From Burkholderia ubonensis (lineage in GTDB: Bacteria; Pseudomonadota; Gammaproteobacteria; Burkholderiales; Burkholderiaceae): a stretch of DNA of 64,000 nt. The notes under the pieces are model-generated. The model was not told the origin of the DNA. It made no database searches and saw only the letters and a list, made by a program, of their open reading frames with translations. The position numbers and the translations under genes were made by a program. Positions 52,648-61,732 of the stretch are shown piece by piece (position 1 is the stretch's first letter; each line of letters begins with the position of its first letter). The stretch covers positions 1-64,000 of the forward strand of contig NZ_CP013421.1 in the NCBI RefSeq assembly GCF_001718695.1, read 5' to 3'.

Positions 52648-54480
52648 ATGTTCGTCAGGGCAACCTATGACAGAGAGCGGCGGACCGTTCACTATTTCGA
52701 CGCGGACGGCAACGAGACGCTCTATATCGGCGGATCTTTCGCGTGGCGCATGAGTAATCCCGGTAACCTGACCAAACTGGGCCGCTATGTAATGCAAACG
52801 GCGATCGGCTATGCTCAGCGCACGAGCAATTCGAAAGCCCTGTTCATCATTTTCCCGGACCGAGCGAGCGGCCAGCTCGCGCATCAGAAGCTTCTCAAGG
52901 AAGTCTATGGTGACAAGACCATTCGGGGCATGATCACCGCTTACGCACCGCCCTCGGAAAACGACACCGAGGGCTACATCAGCCACGTAACCAAGAAGGC
53001 TGGCGTGTCGTCGAGCGATGTCGTCGGCTCGCTGAGCGATGAGAAGTTCAAGGCGGTGTCCGAGGCAATGGAACAAAAGGAAGGCTGGGTGCCCGGCGTC
53101 GTCAAGTACCTCGGCAAGCCCGTGCAAGTGCAGATGCTCGACAAGTCGAACCAGCCATTCGCCGGACAGTCGATGCAGATCAAGGGCGAACAAGGCAGCT
53201 TCGACGCACGCACGAACGACAGCGGCGAACTGCCGTGGATCTACAGCGGATTGCTCGGCGACAACGTCCACATCGCATACAAGCGCGACCAGGATGTCGC
53301 GGAAGCGGTCGGCGGGTTTTCGTCGTCTTCGCCGGCGTCGGCCTTCACGTTCAATGCGCCATACCATCTGGTCCCCACGCGCCCTCGCCTGCATGACGGA
53401 GCGGCGGACACGCGTCCGCGCGTACACATCGTGCAGTCCGGCGAAACGATTTCGTCAATCGCAGCGAAGTACGGCACGACCGTCGACGCGATGGTAAGCG
53501 CGAACGGCCTGAAAGACCCAGATCACATTTACGCGAGACAGCACCTCAAGGTTCCTCCGATGGCCGGCGAACAGGCACAGGCTTCGCCCACGCACGCGCC
53601 TGCGGCCGATGCAGAGACAAAAGCGCAACCCGTGCCGAAGCCCATGCCCGCCAACGCGTCGAAGCAAAGCGGCGCGACTGGCGGCAAGACAACCGCTTCA
53701 GTGGCCACGCCACCGGCGGCGGCGAGTTCAGGCTCGGTCGCGGGAAAGGGTTCCGCTTCGCACGGCGCGCAGCGAGCAAATCCGGCACCAGCCGCTGCTC
53801 CGGCCCAGCCCCAGCGCGCGAGCGCGAATGCGGGCGCAAGCGCTAATCCGAACGCGAGCGGCGTGATTCACCAGCGGTCTCCGAACGGCCGCCCACAGAC
53901 GGTCGTTAGCTCGCCGACGCTCGAACCGAGCGGCGCCGTCTGGTGTCAGCGCTTTCCCGGTAGCGCCTCGCTTGAGTCGCTCAACGATACATTCAAGGCC
54001 GCCGCGAGCGCGTTTATCGGCGCAATGCGCAATGCGCACATCACCGTGAAGGTTAACGCAGCGCTCCGGCCCATTCAGCGGTCGTACCTGATGTACCATG
54101 CGTTCCAAATCGCGAAGGGGCACGAGAGTCCGGACAACGTGCCGCCGTACAGCGGTGTCAACATCGACTGGGTGCACCGCAAACCGGACGGCAGCATGGA
54201 TCTGGAGAAGTCGGTCAAGGCCGCGAAGGACATGTGCGCGGGCTTTGAGATCAACATCCATTCCGCAAGGCAGGCCGTCGGAAAGCCGGGGCGGTCTCGC
54301 CACAACTACGGCGCGGCGGTTGACATCAACATCACGGGTTACGTCGGCAAGAAAATCAAGGATGCGAGCGGTCACGAAGTCGAGCTCAAGTCGTTCGCCG
54401 ACCTGAAGCTCGTGGGCTACGGCTATGGCGTCCACTATTACCCGAAAGAAAACATGCATTGGTCCGATACCGGGCGTTGA
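52648..54480 (+). CDS. Modular peptidoglycan hydrolase with LysM, probable type VI secretion effector
   Basis: 610 residues. The N-terminal 150 residues (MSNPGNLTKLGRY, ALFIIFPDRASGQLAHQKLL, ITAYAPPSENDTEGYI) resemble a domain in phage structural and muramidase-like proteins. A small beta domain (155-215) and LysM (258-303: HIVQSGETISSIAAKYGTTV) follow, then a 110-residue Ala/Pro/Gln linker and a C-terminal M15-type zinc D,D-carboxypeptidase-like domain: H552 and D559 in SRHNYGAAVDI, H604 in NMHWSD. It would cut peptide cross-links in the periplasm of a rival cell. No signal peptide, in keeping with T6SS delivery; the gene after next encodes a PAAR tip. RBS AAGGGTGA. Confidence 0.8.
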   Translation: MFVRATYDRERRTVHYFDADGNETLYIGGSFAWRMSNPGNLTKLGRYVMQTAIGYAQRTSNSKALFIIFPDRASGQLAHQKLLKEVYGDKTIRGMITAYAPPSENDTEGYISHVTKKAGVSSSDVVGSLSDEKFKAVSEAMEQKEGWVPGVVKYLGKPVQVQMLDKSNQPFAGQSMQIKGEQGSFDARTNDSGELPWIYSGLLGDNVHIAYKRDQDVAEAVGGFSSSSPASAFTFNAPYHLVPTRPRLHDGAADTRPRVHIVQSGETISSIAAKYGTTVDAMVSANGLKDPDHIYARQHLKVPPMAGEQAQASPTHAPAADAETKAQPVPKPMPANASKQSGATGGKTTASVATPPAAASSGSVAGKGSASHGAQRANPAPAAAPAQPQRASANAGASANPNASGVIHQRSPNGRPQTVVSSPTLEPSGAVWCQRFPGSASLESLNDTFKAAASAFIGAMRNAHITVKVNAALRPIQRSYLMYHAFQIAKGHESPDNVPPYSGVNIDWVHRKPDGSMDLEKSVKAAKDMCAGFEINIHSARQAVGKPGRSRHNYGAAVDINITGYVGKKIKDASGHEVELKSFADLKLVGYGYGVHYYPKENMHWSDTGR

Positions 54481-54492
54481 TCAAGGAAGGAT

Positions 54493-55098
54493 ATGCGAAG
54501 AATTGCTGCTTGGGTGTGTCTGGCCTCAGCCTGCCAGGTTTCGATCGCAGGCGAAGTTCCGGCTGTCGGTGTGTGGGAACAACTTCCCGTTGCCGACCCG
54601 CACGGCGGCGCGAACGTGTCGCGTCACGACATCATATTCGTCAACCGCAAGATCAATGAAGACACGGTGTTCAGCGGCCTCGTCGATGCCGGTACGAAGA
54701 CGGGCGTGCTGTGCTGCCTCAGGGTGAGCAAGAATGCGCTGATCACACTGCCGGAGCTATTGAAGAAGTATCAGTGGGACGACGACGAAGTCGACCACAT
54801 GAAGAAGATCACCGGCTGGAAATACATCTACGAAGCGAACGTCGCCAATCGCGCGGAACAGAACCCGAGCATGCGCACGCTAGTCAAGAACCTGAGCCTC
54901 CCGCCCGCGCTGTCGCCGTACTCGGCTGCGGTGATCTCCGGGAAGATCGCCAGCGACGAAGTGGACAGGAAATTTATGACTGGCGGCGCGGCCGTCACGT
55001 TCACGACCCGGTCAGTGCCGGCAAAGAATGCTATCCAGTACAAGTTCTCCGTGAACGGCGAACCCGTGACGTTGATGGAAGATGCATTCCCCGACTAA
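54493..55098 (+). CDS. Secreted protein, candidate immunity protein for the hydrolase effector
   Basis: 201 residues with a Sec signal (MRRIAAWVCLASACQVSIAG). The mature domain contains HDIIFVNRKINEDTVFSGLV, LCCLRVSKNALITLPELLKKYQWDD and ends in a beta-rich VTFTTRSVPAKNAIQYKFSV. No known family. It starts 12 nt after the effector stop with AAGGAAGG as RBS. A periplasmic protein directly after a peptidoglycan-cleaving T6SS effector is the usual place and location for its immunity protein (Tai/Rap-type logic). Confidence 0.7.
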   Translation: MRRIAAWVCLASACQVSIAGEVPAVGVWEQLPVADPHGGANVSRHDIIFVNRKINEDTVFSGLVDAGTKTGVLCCLRVSKNALITLPELLKKYQWDDDEVDHMKKITGWKYIYEANVANRAEQNPSMRTLVKNLSLPPALSPYSAAVISGKIASDEVDRKFMTGGAAVTFTTRSVPAKNAIQYKFSVNGEPVTLMEDAFPD

Positions 55099-55163
55099 TA
55101 CGCGTGCGTCCGGCGGATGAGCACGATTCGCCGCCACGGCGACGCACCAACCAAGGACCACAC

Positions 55164-55421
55164 ATGGCCGGCGTGATACGTGTCGGCGACCGTACCAGTT
55201 CTAATGGCGAAGTACTGGCCGGATCGACCACCTGCATTTTCATGGGTAGGGGCGTCGCGCGGCTCGGCGACCCGGTTTCGTGTCCCAAGCATGGCGACAA
55301 CCATATCTCCGGCGCGACGGCGGGAGCGCGCGATAACGGCCGCGAGGTGGCGCAACACGGAGATCCGTGCGAGTGCGGTTGTACGCTCATGTCGTCGTTG
55401 CCGACCGGCGGACCGACGTAG
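55164..55421 (+). CDS. PAAR-domain protein (T6SS spike tip)
   Basis: 85 residues: MAGVIRVGDRTSSNGEVLAGS, MGRGVARLGDPVSCPKHGDN, GREVAQHGDPCECGCTL. Three PAAR-like repeats with Cys/His suited to the zinc that caps the cone. It sits on VgrG and sharpens the T6SS puncturing device or recruits cargo. Codes for the tip only; no VgrG or structural T6SS genes are in this window. Confidence 0.9.
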   Translation: MAGVIRVGDRTSSNGEVLAGSTTCIFMGRGVARLGDPVSCPKHGDNHISGATAGARDNGREVAQHGDPCECGCTLMSSLPTGGPT

Positions 55422-55528
55422 CGCCACCGACCAGCTGTTGAAGTTCGTAGATTCTGCTAATGGCGTCCGTTATAGCGCTAATCGTGTCCGCTTATTCCGC
55501 TAATGCGGTGCGGCGAAGAGCAAGTCGC

Positions 55529-55689
55529 TGGAGTTGCCCCTGTAACTCAGGACACGCGGACACCGTTAGGTTGATGACACCGCAGCACGCCTGAACTCGC
55601 GAGGCGAGCGGTATTTCAGGGCTTTGTGCGGGTGGCGCTCATTGTAGTGTTCAAACGCGATAGCCAGGCGCGAGAGCGCCGTTGGCACG
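55529..55689 (-). mobile_element. Right-end remnant of an IS3-family element
   Basis: Minus-strand frame [20 protein letters not shown] and [16 protein letters not shown] to TAA at 55568-55566 is the conserved IS3 OrfB C-terminus. TGGAGTTGCCCCTGTAACTC (55529 onward) looks like its terminal repeat. It joins an integrase remnant at about 55690. Confidence 0.75.
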
Positions 55690-55691
55690 TC

Positions 55692-56132
55692 AGGCTTCCT
55701 GCTGCTGTTCGCCTACGCGACCGGGCTGCGCCGCGCCGAGCTTGCCGTGGCGACCACCGGCGCGCTCACGCGTACCGCGCTCGACGGCGCCCTGGACGAC
55801 GCGTGGAGTCTGCGCGTGATGGGCAAGGGCCGGCGCGCGCACCGTGCCAATGCCGCTCACGCTCGAGACGTCGCCGGCCGACACGCCGCTGATCGCGCAC
55901 CTCGTGACCGGCGCGGCGTTGCATCCGGACGTGGTCGGGAGGCTGGCCAAGGGAATCTTTGCGCGGTCCGCCGACCAGCTGGCGATCGCCCACCCCAAAC
56001 GCGGCCGCGGACCTGCAGCGCGCGAGTACGCACCAGCCGAGCCACAACTTGGCGAATCACGGCCTGGACGCCGTCGCCGACATCCGCGACATGCCCGGCC
56101 CGCGACGGCGTGACAGTGCTGCGGGTGCCGTT
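55692..56132 (+). pseudogene. Phage-type tyrosine recombinase (integrase) pseudogene
   Basis: Three frames must be joined: [35 protein letters not shown] (Arg of the catalytic R in GLRRAEL), then LIAHLVTGAALHPDVVGRLAKGIFARSADQL, then ADLQRASTH..NLANHGLDAVADIRDM. The catalytic box normally reading WLRHTFANHGLD is altered to PSHNLANHGLD, and two frameshifts are present. It marks a formerly mobile island. Confidence 0.75.
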
Positions 56133-56660
56133 CGAGAATGACGACGCGTTCGACCGGCGCGTCGACGACCTGCTGGTCCGATCGCGCTGACGGCCGAACC
56201 GCATCGCTGCGCGTCGGAAAGCGATGCCTGGGCGGATATCGCCGGCGAAGGCTGGCGGTGGTAGCGCGGCGCCGCAACGTCTGCGTGGCCGGTGCGTTGA
56301 GGCTGGGAACACACGAGGTGGAAGTATTGGATCAGCGAGCAAGTTCGTTAGACTTGCCGGATACATGTCTGCGACGTCGACGTCGCATTGGGAACTCGGT
56401 CTACGACGGTGTTCGGCCATGAAGCGTCAGTGGTTTGCGTCAACGGCGAGACGTTGAGGCGTCCCGTTTGGCTCAGGGAGCGGACACCCAAGTCAGGCTA
56501 TGCGACTTTTCCGATTGGTCGTGGCCGACTCATGGTTGGATAGATCGGAAAATGCAGCGCCTTCTCAGCCCACGAAAGATCCGCGTTGGAACAGGTCCCA
56601 ACGGGAGCCGGCATTTGGATTTCGCCGCTGTATTGGCACAAGCCTACGGTCTGGACCCGT
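56133..56660. other. Intergenic region, nothing recognised
   Basis: 528 bp of mixed composition. A frame ending at 56190 (VPFENDDAFDRRVDDLLVRSR) may be the tail of another lost gene. No terminator or promoter was identified. Confidence 0.35.
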
Positions 56661-57095
56661 CTATCGACGCTGGTAGACAACGCCCTGAATCGAGACCTGA
56701 TCTGGCTCCGGTGCCTCGTCAAAACGTTTATGCGCCTCGGCAATGGAGACTTGATTCTCGCTCGCCCAGTTGACCAACGCCATGACAGGCTTCAACAGCG
56801 TTCTTCCCATGTCAGTGAGTTCGTAATCGACGCGAGGAGGAATCGTTGGATACATCGTTCGCGTTATCAGTCCGTCGCGTTCCAATCCGCGCAAGGTGAG
56901 TGTCAGCATCCGCTGGGAAATGCCGTCGATGCCGCGCTTCAATTCGTTGAAGCGCCGCGGGCCATTGGCCAGCATAGCGACAATGTAGAGGCTCCACTTG
57001 TCGCCGATGCGATCCAGGATTTCACGAGTTGCCAAGCAGCCGCCAGCGTCAGGTGCAGGCATATCGGCAGGTAGCTCGGGGTGACTAAGTGACAT
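56661..57095 (-). CDS. HxlR family transcriptional regulator
   Basis: 144 residues. HxlR winged helix: GCLATREILDRIGDKWSLYIVAML, GPRRFNELKRGIDGISQRMLTLTLRGLERDGLITRTMYPTIPPRVDYELTDMGRTL, with a conserved Cys near the N-terminus (GGCLATREI) like the redox-sensing Cys6 of YodB/QorR-type members. Divergently transcribed from an azoreductase gene, the classical arrangement for quinone/diamide-sensing HxlR repressors. ATG 57095 chosen over an upstream ATG because it starts the usual length. Confidence 0.92.
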   Translation of the reverse strand: MSLSHPELPADMPAPDAGGCLATREILDRIGDKWSLYIVAMLANGPRRFNELKRGIDGISQRMLTLTLRGLERDGLITRTMYPTIPPRVDYELTDMGRTLLKPVMALVNWASENQVSIAEAHKRFDEAPEPDQVSIQGVVYQRR

Positions 57096-57148
57096 GCGTG
57101 TGCCTTCTTGTGGGGAAGCGGCAGGAACCATACCATCCTTTGTATAAA

Positions 57149-57178
57149 TTGGTAAGTAAGAATCAATACCTTACTAAG
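57149..57178. promoter_or_regulatory. Candidate HxlR operator in the divergent promoter region
   Basis: AT-rich segment with the inverted repeat AGTAAG-N9-CTTACT (57155-57160, 57170-57175) extended by GGTA and TACC. It lies between the two divergent starts, next to TATAAA-like DNA at 57143-57149. Confidence 0.5.
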
Positions 57179-57204
57179 TTCTCTTTTTATACCTTGGAGC
57201 CGCC

Positions 57205-57822
57205 ATGAGCCACACCCTACTTGTCACTTCCAGCCCGCGCGGGGCTGACAGCCTTTCCACTCGCTTTGCCACCGAAATCGCCGATGGCATCCAAGCCCGC
57301 TCGGGCGGTCCGCTGACCGTGCGCGACCTTGCCGCGAATCCGCCGCCGCACATCACGCCAGCCTACATCCAGGGCCGGATCACGGAACCCGAAGATCGCA
57401 CACCGGAACAGGTCGAGGCGGTGAAGGTCGCGCAAGAATTGGTCGATGAGTTGAAGGTCGCCGATGTGATCGTGCTCGGTTCGGGCATGATCAACTTCGG
57501 TCTGCCCTCGCAGCTCAAGGCTTGGTTCGATCACGTCACTTGGCCGGGCGTCACCTTCGGCTACGGCGATACTGGGCCGAAGGGGCTGCTGGCCGGCAAG
57601 AAGTCCTATCTCGTTACCGCTACCGGTGGCGTGTTCTCGGAAGGTGCTTGGGCACCGTTCGACTTTCAGACCAATTATTTGCTGTACCTGCTCGGTTTCA
57701 TTGGCCTGACCGACGTCGAAGTAGTGCGCGTCGAAGGCACGGTTTTCGGCCCCGATGCGGCGCATGCCGCAATCGCCAACACCGAAACGGCCATCAAAGC
57801 CTTGTTGGCGAAGGCTGCGTGA
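57205..57822 (+). CDS. azoR: FMN-dependent NADH-azoreductase/quinone reductase
   Basis: 205 residues, flavodoxin-like. [20 protein letters not shown] at the phosphate-binding loop, [28 protein letters not shown] in the FMN/substrate region and [10 protein letters not shown]. The family reduces azo dyes and, in cells, quinones by two electrons, preventing redox cycling. Presumed target of the divergent HxlR repressor. Confidence 0.92.
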   Translation: MSHTLLVTSSPRGADSLSTRFATEIADGIQARSGGPLTVRDLAANPPPHITPAYIQGRITEPEDRTPEQVEAVKVAQELVDELKVADVIVLGSGMINFGLPSQLKAWFDHVTWPGVTFGYGDTGPKGLLAGKKSYLVTATGGVFSEGAWAPFDFQTNYLLYLLGFIGLTDVEVVRVEGTVFGPDAAHAAIANTETAIKALLAKAA

Positions 57823-57826
57823 CCTC

Positions 57827-58378
57827 ATGGCCGGGAAAAAAACTATCGCGCCGTTCGCGGGAAGGGTAGAAATCGTTGTCGGCGACCTCAAAGACCAGCG
57901 TGCCATTGCGAAGTGCGTCCAGGGTGCCGATGCGGTCATTAGCGCCCTTGGTCCCAACAGTCTCAAGGTGCAGGGCGATAAGCCGATCATGCGCGGCTTG
58001 ACCAACATCATCGCCGCGATGAAGCGCGCGGGCGTGCGCCGTCTTATCCAGATTTCTACGGCTGCCTATCGTGATCCCAAGGATGGCTTTGCCTTCAAAG
58101 CTCATGCGTTCGCGCTGTTGTTCAAGGTTATCGCGAGCAAGGGGTATGAGGACATCAAGGCGACTGGCGAATTGATCGCCAATTCGGACCTGGACTGGAC
58201 ACTGGTACGCATTCCGAACCTAAAGGATGGTCCCGCCGATGGCCGCGTGGATGTGGGTTGGTATGGAAAAACCAGACTCGGCACGAAGCTCTCCAGAGGC
58301 AACGTTGCGAAGTTCCTGGTCGACCAGGTGACCGACAGGAAGTTCGTGCGTGCCGCGCCAGGCATCGCTAACCATTGA
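57827..58378 (+). CDS. NAD(P)H-binding NmrA/SDR_a5-like protein lacking its N-terminal nucleotide-binding motif
   Basis: 183 residues. The sequence starts abruptly: MAGKKTIAPFAGRVEIVVGD, then LKDQRAIAKCVQGADAVISALGP, RRLIQISTAAYRDPKDG, SDLDWTLVRIPNLKDGP. In intact relatives about 35-40 residues with the G-x-x-G-x-x-G motif precede VEIVVGD. Here only 4 nt separate the start from the azoR stop, so a deletion fused the remainder to azoR. Probably non-functional or unable to bind cofactor normally. Confidence 0.75.
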   Translation: MAGKKTIAPFAGRVEIVVGDLKDQRAIAKCVQGADAVISALGPNSLKVQGDKPIMRGLTNIIAAMKRAGVRRLIQISTAAYRDPKDGFAFKAHAFALLFKVIASKGYEDIKATGELIANSDLDWTLVRIPNLKDGPADGRVDVGWYGKTRLGTKLSRGNVAKFLVDQVTDRKFVRAAPGIANH

Positions 58379-58407
58379 CGCAATAACGTTTCGACACGGT
58401 TCACGCC

Positions 58408-59319
58408 ATGAGCGGATTCACCAATGCTGATGTACCCGATCAATCGGGCAAGACCTTTATCGTCACCGGCGCCAACACCGGCATAGGCCTTGAAATAGCG
58501 AGTACGTTGGCGGCACGGCGAGCCAGGGTGCTTCTCGCGTGCCGCGACGAGGCAAAGGCGGAAGCTGCTATTAGCCGGATTCGTCTGAAGACTCCTGAAG
58601 CGAATCTCGCATTCCTGCCGCTTGACCTCGCAGACCTGACGAGCGTGCGGAACGCAGCAAAACTGGTCGAAAAGGAACCGCGCGTCGACGTGCTCATCAA
58701 TAATGCGGGCGTGCAAGGGCCGAAGCTGAAGCGCACGGTGCAAGGCTTCGAGCTGACATTCGGCGTCAATCATCTTGGTTGCTTTGCGTTCACCGTGCTC
58801 ATGTTGCCCAGGCTCACGGAAACATCTGGGTCGCGCATCGTTGTCACGAGCAGTGGTCTGCACAAGAGCGCGAAGATCGAATGGGACGATCTTAATGCGG
58901 AGAAGAGTTACAAGTGGATGCCTCGCTATGCAGCCAGCAAGCTTGCGAATCTGCTTTTTGTCTTTGAGCTGGATCGGCGACTGCGGGCGGCGGGGATAGC
59001 GGTTACGGCTTTGGCCTGCCACCCGGGTCTTGCTGGAACCAACCTTGCGCGCGATAGCTGGTGGGGCAACATCGCAATGTCATTGATCGGCCTGTTTTTC
59101 AACACGCCGGCTCAGGGCGCGTGGGGCGCATTGCAAGCGGCGACCGGACAAATAAAGTCCGGCGGCTATTACGGGCCGACGAAAACTTCCGAATTGCGAG
59201 GTCCCTCTGGTGAATGCACTCCGTCTCAGGACGCGCGGAATCCAGAACTCGCAAAACGACTGTGGGACGTATCGGTTCAACTGACCAGAATCGATGTCGA
59301 GCTACATTCAGATGCATAG
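58408..59319 (+). CDS. Short-chain dehydrogenase/reductase (retinol-dehydrogenase-like)
   Basis: 303 residues. TGANTGIGLEIASTLAARRA (cofactor), NNAGVQGPKLKRTVQGFELTF, VTSSGLHKSAK, catalytic YAASK and CHPGLAGTNLAR. The insert after NNAG and the length of about 300 place it with retinol-dehydrogenase/WWOX-like SDRs that reduce bulky carbonyls with NADPH; substrate unknown. In the azoR cluster, same strand, 29 nt after the NmrA-like gene. Confidence 0.9.
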   Translation: MSGFTNADVPDQSGKTFIVTGANTGIGLEIASTLAARRARVLLACRDEAKAEAAISRIRLKTPEANLAFLPLDLADLTSVRNAAKLVEKEPRVDVLINNAGVQGPKLKRTVQGFELTFGVNHLGCFAFTVLMLPRLTETSGSRIVVTSSGLHKSAKIEWDDLNAEKSYKWMPRYAASKLANLLFVFELDRRLRAAGIAVTALACHPGLAGTNLARDSWWGNIAMSLIGLFFNTPAQGAWGALQAATGQIKSGGYYGPTKTSELRGPSGECTPSQDARNPELAKRLWDVSVQLTRIDVELHSDA

Positions 59320-59342
59320 CGTGCAGATCAGACCGCCAGAAC

Positions 59343-60008
59343 ATGGTTATGCAAATAGCCCTCTATACTGAAATCACATGCGCGTGGTGCATCGTCGGGC
59401 ATCACCGTCTCGACAAAGTGCTGGCGGAGCATTTTCCCGACCTGGTCGTTGATATCCGGCAGCATCCCGTTCTGCTGCTGCCCGATGCGTCGGCAGGTGG
59501 CCTCTATATTCCCGACTTGCTGCGTTCGCGCTACGGCATAACCGATCCGAAGGTGGCCTTTGCTCGCCCCGAGGGAGAAGCTCGCGCTTCGGGCTTCTCC
59601 CTGGATTTTGGCCGCCAGCTCTGGGCCTATCCGACTCAAGCTGCTCATGCCGTGATTCTGGCAGCCGCTGGTCGTGACACGCAGCACAGGCTCGCCGTTG
59701 TAATCACTGACGCTTACTTCATCGAAGCGAAGAATATTTCCGACGCGGATGTATTGGCCGACATCGCAGCCGACTACGGTTTCGACCGCGACCAGGCGCG
59801 TGCCATCGCACTTGATCCTGAACAGCACCGCCGCGTCGAGCAGGAAGCGGCCAGGTCGGCCGGTGCCCGTGTCCGTTCGGTTCCTCACTTTGTCTTTGGG
59901 GAAAGCATTGCCATCAATGGGGGACGCGGCGAAGACGAGATTGCTGCGGCAATACGAGCGGCTTCCGGTGCAAACTCATCTCTGATGCGGCTTCCTCGCA
60001 TCCAATGA
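59343..60008 (+). CDS. DsbA-family FrnE/HCCA-isomerase-like oxidoreductase
   Basis: 221 residues, thioredoxin fold with a helical insert. The active-site motif is CAWC (residues 14-17: ITCAWCIVG), a variant of the CPWC of FrnE-like proteins. cis-Pro region SVPHFVF and the helical insert PTQAAHAVILAAAGRD and NISDADVLADIAADYGFD agree. No signal peptide, so cytosolic. Last gene of the cluster; ends 198 bp before MITE copy 2. Confidence 0.85.
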   Translation: MVMQIALYTEITCAWCIVGHHRLDKVLAEHFPDLVVDIRQHPVLLLPDASAGGLYIPDLLRSRYGITDPKVAFARPEGEARASGFSLDFGRQLWAYPTQAAHAVILAAAGRDTQHRLAVVITDAYFIEAKNISDADVLADIAADYGFDRDQARAIALDPEQHRRVEQEAARSAGARVRSVPHFVFGESIAINGGRGEDEIAAAIRAASGANSSLMRLPRIQ

Positions 60009-60205
60009 CTCGGAGCTCGGTGTACGTCAAGTCGATAAGGTTCTGCGGCGCTGTTGACAGTGTTGGCCGATGCCCGACCAAAAAGACCGGTGGTCGGATG
60101 CCTGCAGTACCTCAAGAAGCGACAAAGGGAGCGCGATCTTACGACCGACCGTTCCGGGTCGACCTGCGCTGGTCGCACTTTGTAGGGCGGTGGCCGGCCG
60201 CGTTC
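60009..60205. other. Intergenic DNA before MITE copy 2
   Basis: No gene. A 7-bp inverted repeat CCGACCA-N10-TGGTCGG at about 60075-60100 could be a weak terminator of the redox cluster. Confidence 0.35.
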
Positions 60206-60353
60206 GGCCAAGGCTGTGTGAAAACGCATGCTGAACATGGTTTCCTCACAGATCGACCCTTCAGATCGCGCTGTATTGGCTTGGCAGCAACTCGGGAAGG
60301 GTAAAGCGACACTCAAAAACCGGGTTCTTTCGCGTTTTAACACAGCCTCGGCC
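60206..60353. repeat. MITE-like element with IS1182-type ends, copy 2
   Basis: 148 bp with ends GGCCAAGGCTGTGTGAAAAC and GCGTTTTAACACAGCCTCGG (inverse). Reverse complement aligns along the full length with the copy at 29370-29516 (147 bp). Non-coding. The left flank GCGTTC resembles the CCGTTC left flank of the full IS1182. Confidence 0.65.
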
Positions 60354-60530
60354 ATGACGCGCCATTTGCTATCGGTGTGACGTGGTCGTTAGAGCGATCA
60401 CTCTGCCCCTGAAAGCAGACCTCCCGCTTGGACGCGATGTTCGCATCCGTCGTAGTTGCGAGTGTAACGTCAGACACTATGAACCGCCCCGGATTTGGTG
60501 GAGGCTCCAACTCTTGAGAGAATGGAGCCC

Positions 60531-60857
60531 ATGAGCAAGAAGTCGAACAAGTTTTCGCCGGAAGTCCGGGAACGCGCAGTCCGTCTGGTACGAGAGCAGC
60601 GTAGTGAACATCCGTCGCTGTGGGCGGCGATCGAATCGATTGCACCGATGATCGGCTGTACGCCGCAGACGCTGCTGGATTGGGTCAAGCGCGAGGAGAT
60701 CGATCGTGGGGAACGTGATGGCGTGAGCACGGCCGAGCGTGAACGCATCAAGGCCCTGGAGCGTGAGGTCAAGGAACTGCGCCGGGCCAACGAGATCCTG
60801 AAGCTGGCCAGTGCGTTTTTCGCCCAGGCGGAGCTCGACCGCCGTTTGAAGTCCTGA
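60531..60857 (+). CDS. IS3 transposase OrfA
   Basis: 108 residues from ATG 60531 (an ATG three codons earlier is possible). [32 protein letters not shown] and a leucine-zipper segment [20 protein letters not shown], ending [13 protein letters not shown]. orfB continues in the -1 frame, so the full transposase requires a ribosomal frameshift near the end of orfA. Confidence 0.9.
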   Translation: MSKKSNKFSPEVRERAVRLVREQRSEHPSLWAAIESIAPMIGCTPQTLLDWVKREEIDRGERDGVSTAERERIKALEREVKELRRANEILKLASAFFAQAELDRRLKS

Positions 60858-61732
60858 AGGCCTTTATCGATCTGCATCGCGACACCTTCGGGGTCGAGCC
60901 GATCTGCAGGGTCTTGCGGATTGCCCCGTCGGGTTATCGGCGCCATGCCGCACAGCTTCGTGATCCGTCGAAGCGTTGTGCTCGTGCGAAACGCGATGAG
61001 GTCCTGCAACCCGAGATCAAGCGTGTCTGGCGGGCCAACATGCAGGTCTACGGTGTGCCGAAGGTTTGGAAGCAGATGAACCGGGAGGGCATTGTGGTCG
61101 CACGCTGCACGGTCGGGCGGCTGATGAAGCTGCAGGGCTTGCGAGGCACAGTTCGCGGCAAGCGAGTTCGCACGACGAATCCCGATACGAGCGCCCCGCG
61201 CCCGCTGGATCGGGTGAATCGGCAGTTCACGGCTGACCGACCGAATCAGTTGTGGGTGTCTGACTTCACGTACGTCTCGACGTGGCAGGGCTGGCTGTAC
61301 GTGGCCTTCGTAGTGGACGTGTTCGCCCGCCGCATCGTCGGCTGGCGCGTCAGTTCGTCGATGACCACGGACTTCGTGCTGGATGCACTTGAACAGGCGC
61401 TGTACGCCCGTCGGCCGGGGGGCGATGGAACCTTGATCCACCACTCCGACAGGGGATCGCAGTACGTCAGCATTCGCTACAGCGAACGGCTGGCCGAAGC
61501 AGGCATCGAACCGTCTGTCGGCAGCCGAGGCGACAGCTACGACAACGCACTGGCTGAAACGATCAACGGCTTGTACAAGACGGAGCTGATTCATCGCCGC
61601 ACCTGGAAAACTCGGGAGTCCGTCGAGTTGGCTACTCTGGAATGGGTGGCTTGGTTCAATCATCACCGACTGATGGACCGCTCGGCTATATCCCGCCCGC
61701 CGAAGCTGAGGCAAACTACTATCGGCAACTGA
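60842..61732 (+). CDS. IS3 transposase OrfB, C-terminus frameshifted
   Basis: About 290 residues, read in the -1 frame relative to orfA from [23 protein letters not shown] core: [55 protein letters not shown]. Near 61675 the frame shifts: here it ends [19 protein letters not shown], whereas the neighbouring frame gives the family ending [16 protein letters not shown] and stops at 61764. A single-base change therefore alters the last 20-30 residues and may inactivate the enzyme. Confidence 0.85.
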   Translation, partial: PFEVLKAFIDLHRDTFGVEPICRVLRIAPSGYRRHAAQLRDPSKRCARAKRDEVLQPEIKRVWRANMQVYGVPKVWKQMNREGIVVARCTVGRLMKLQGLRGTVRGKRVRTTNPDTSAPRPLDRVNRQFTADRPNQLWVSDFTYVSTWQGWLYVAFVVDVFARRIVGWRVSSSMTTDFVLDALEQALYARRPGGDGTLIHHSDRGSQYVSIRYSERLAEAGIEPSVGSRGDSYDNALAETINGLYKTELIHRRTWKTRESVELATLEWVAWFNHHRLMDRSAISRPPKLRQTTIGN

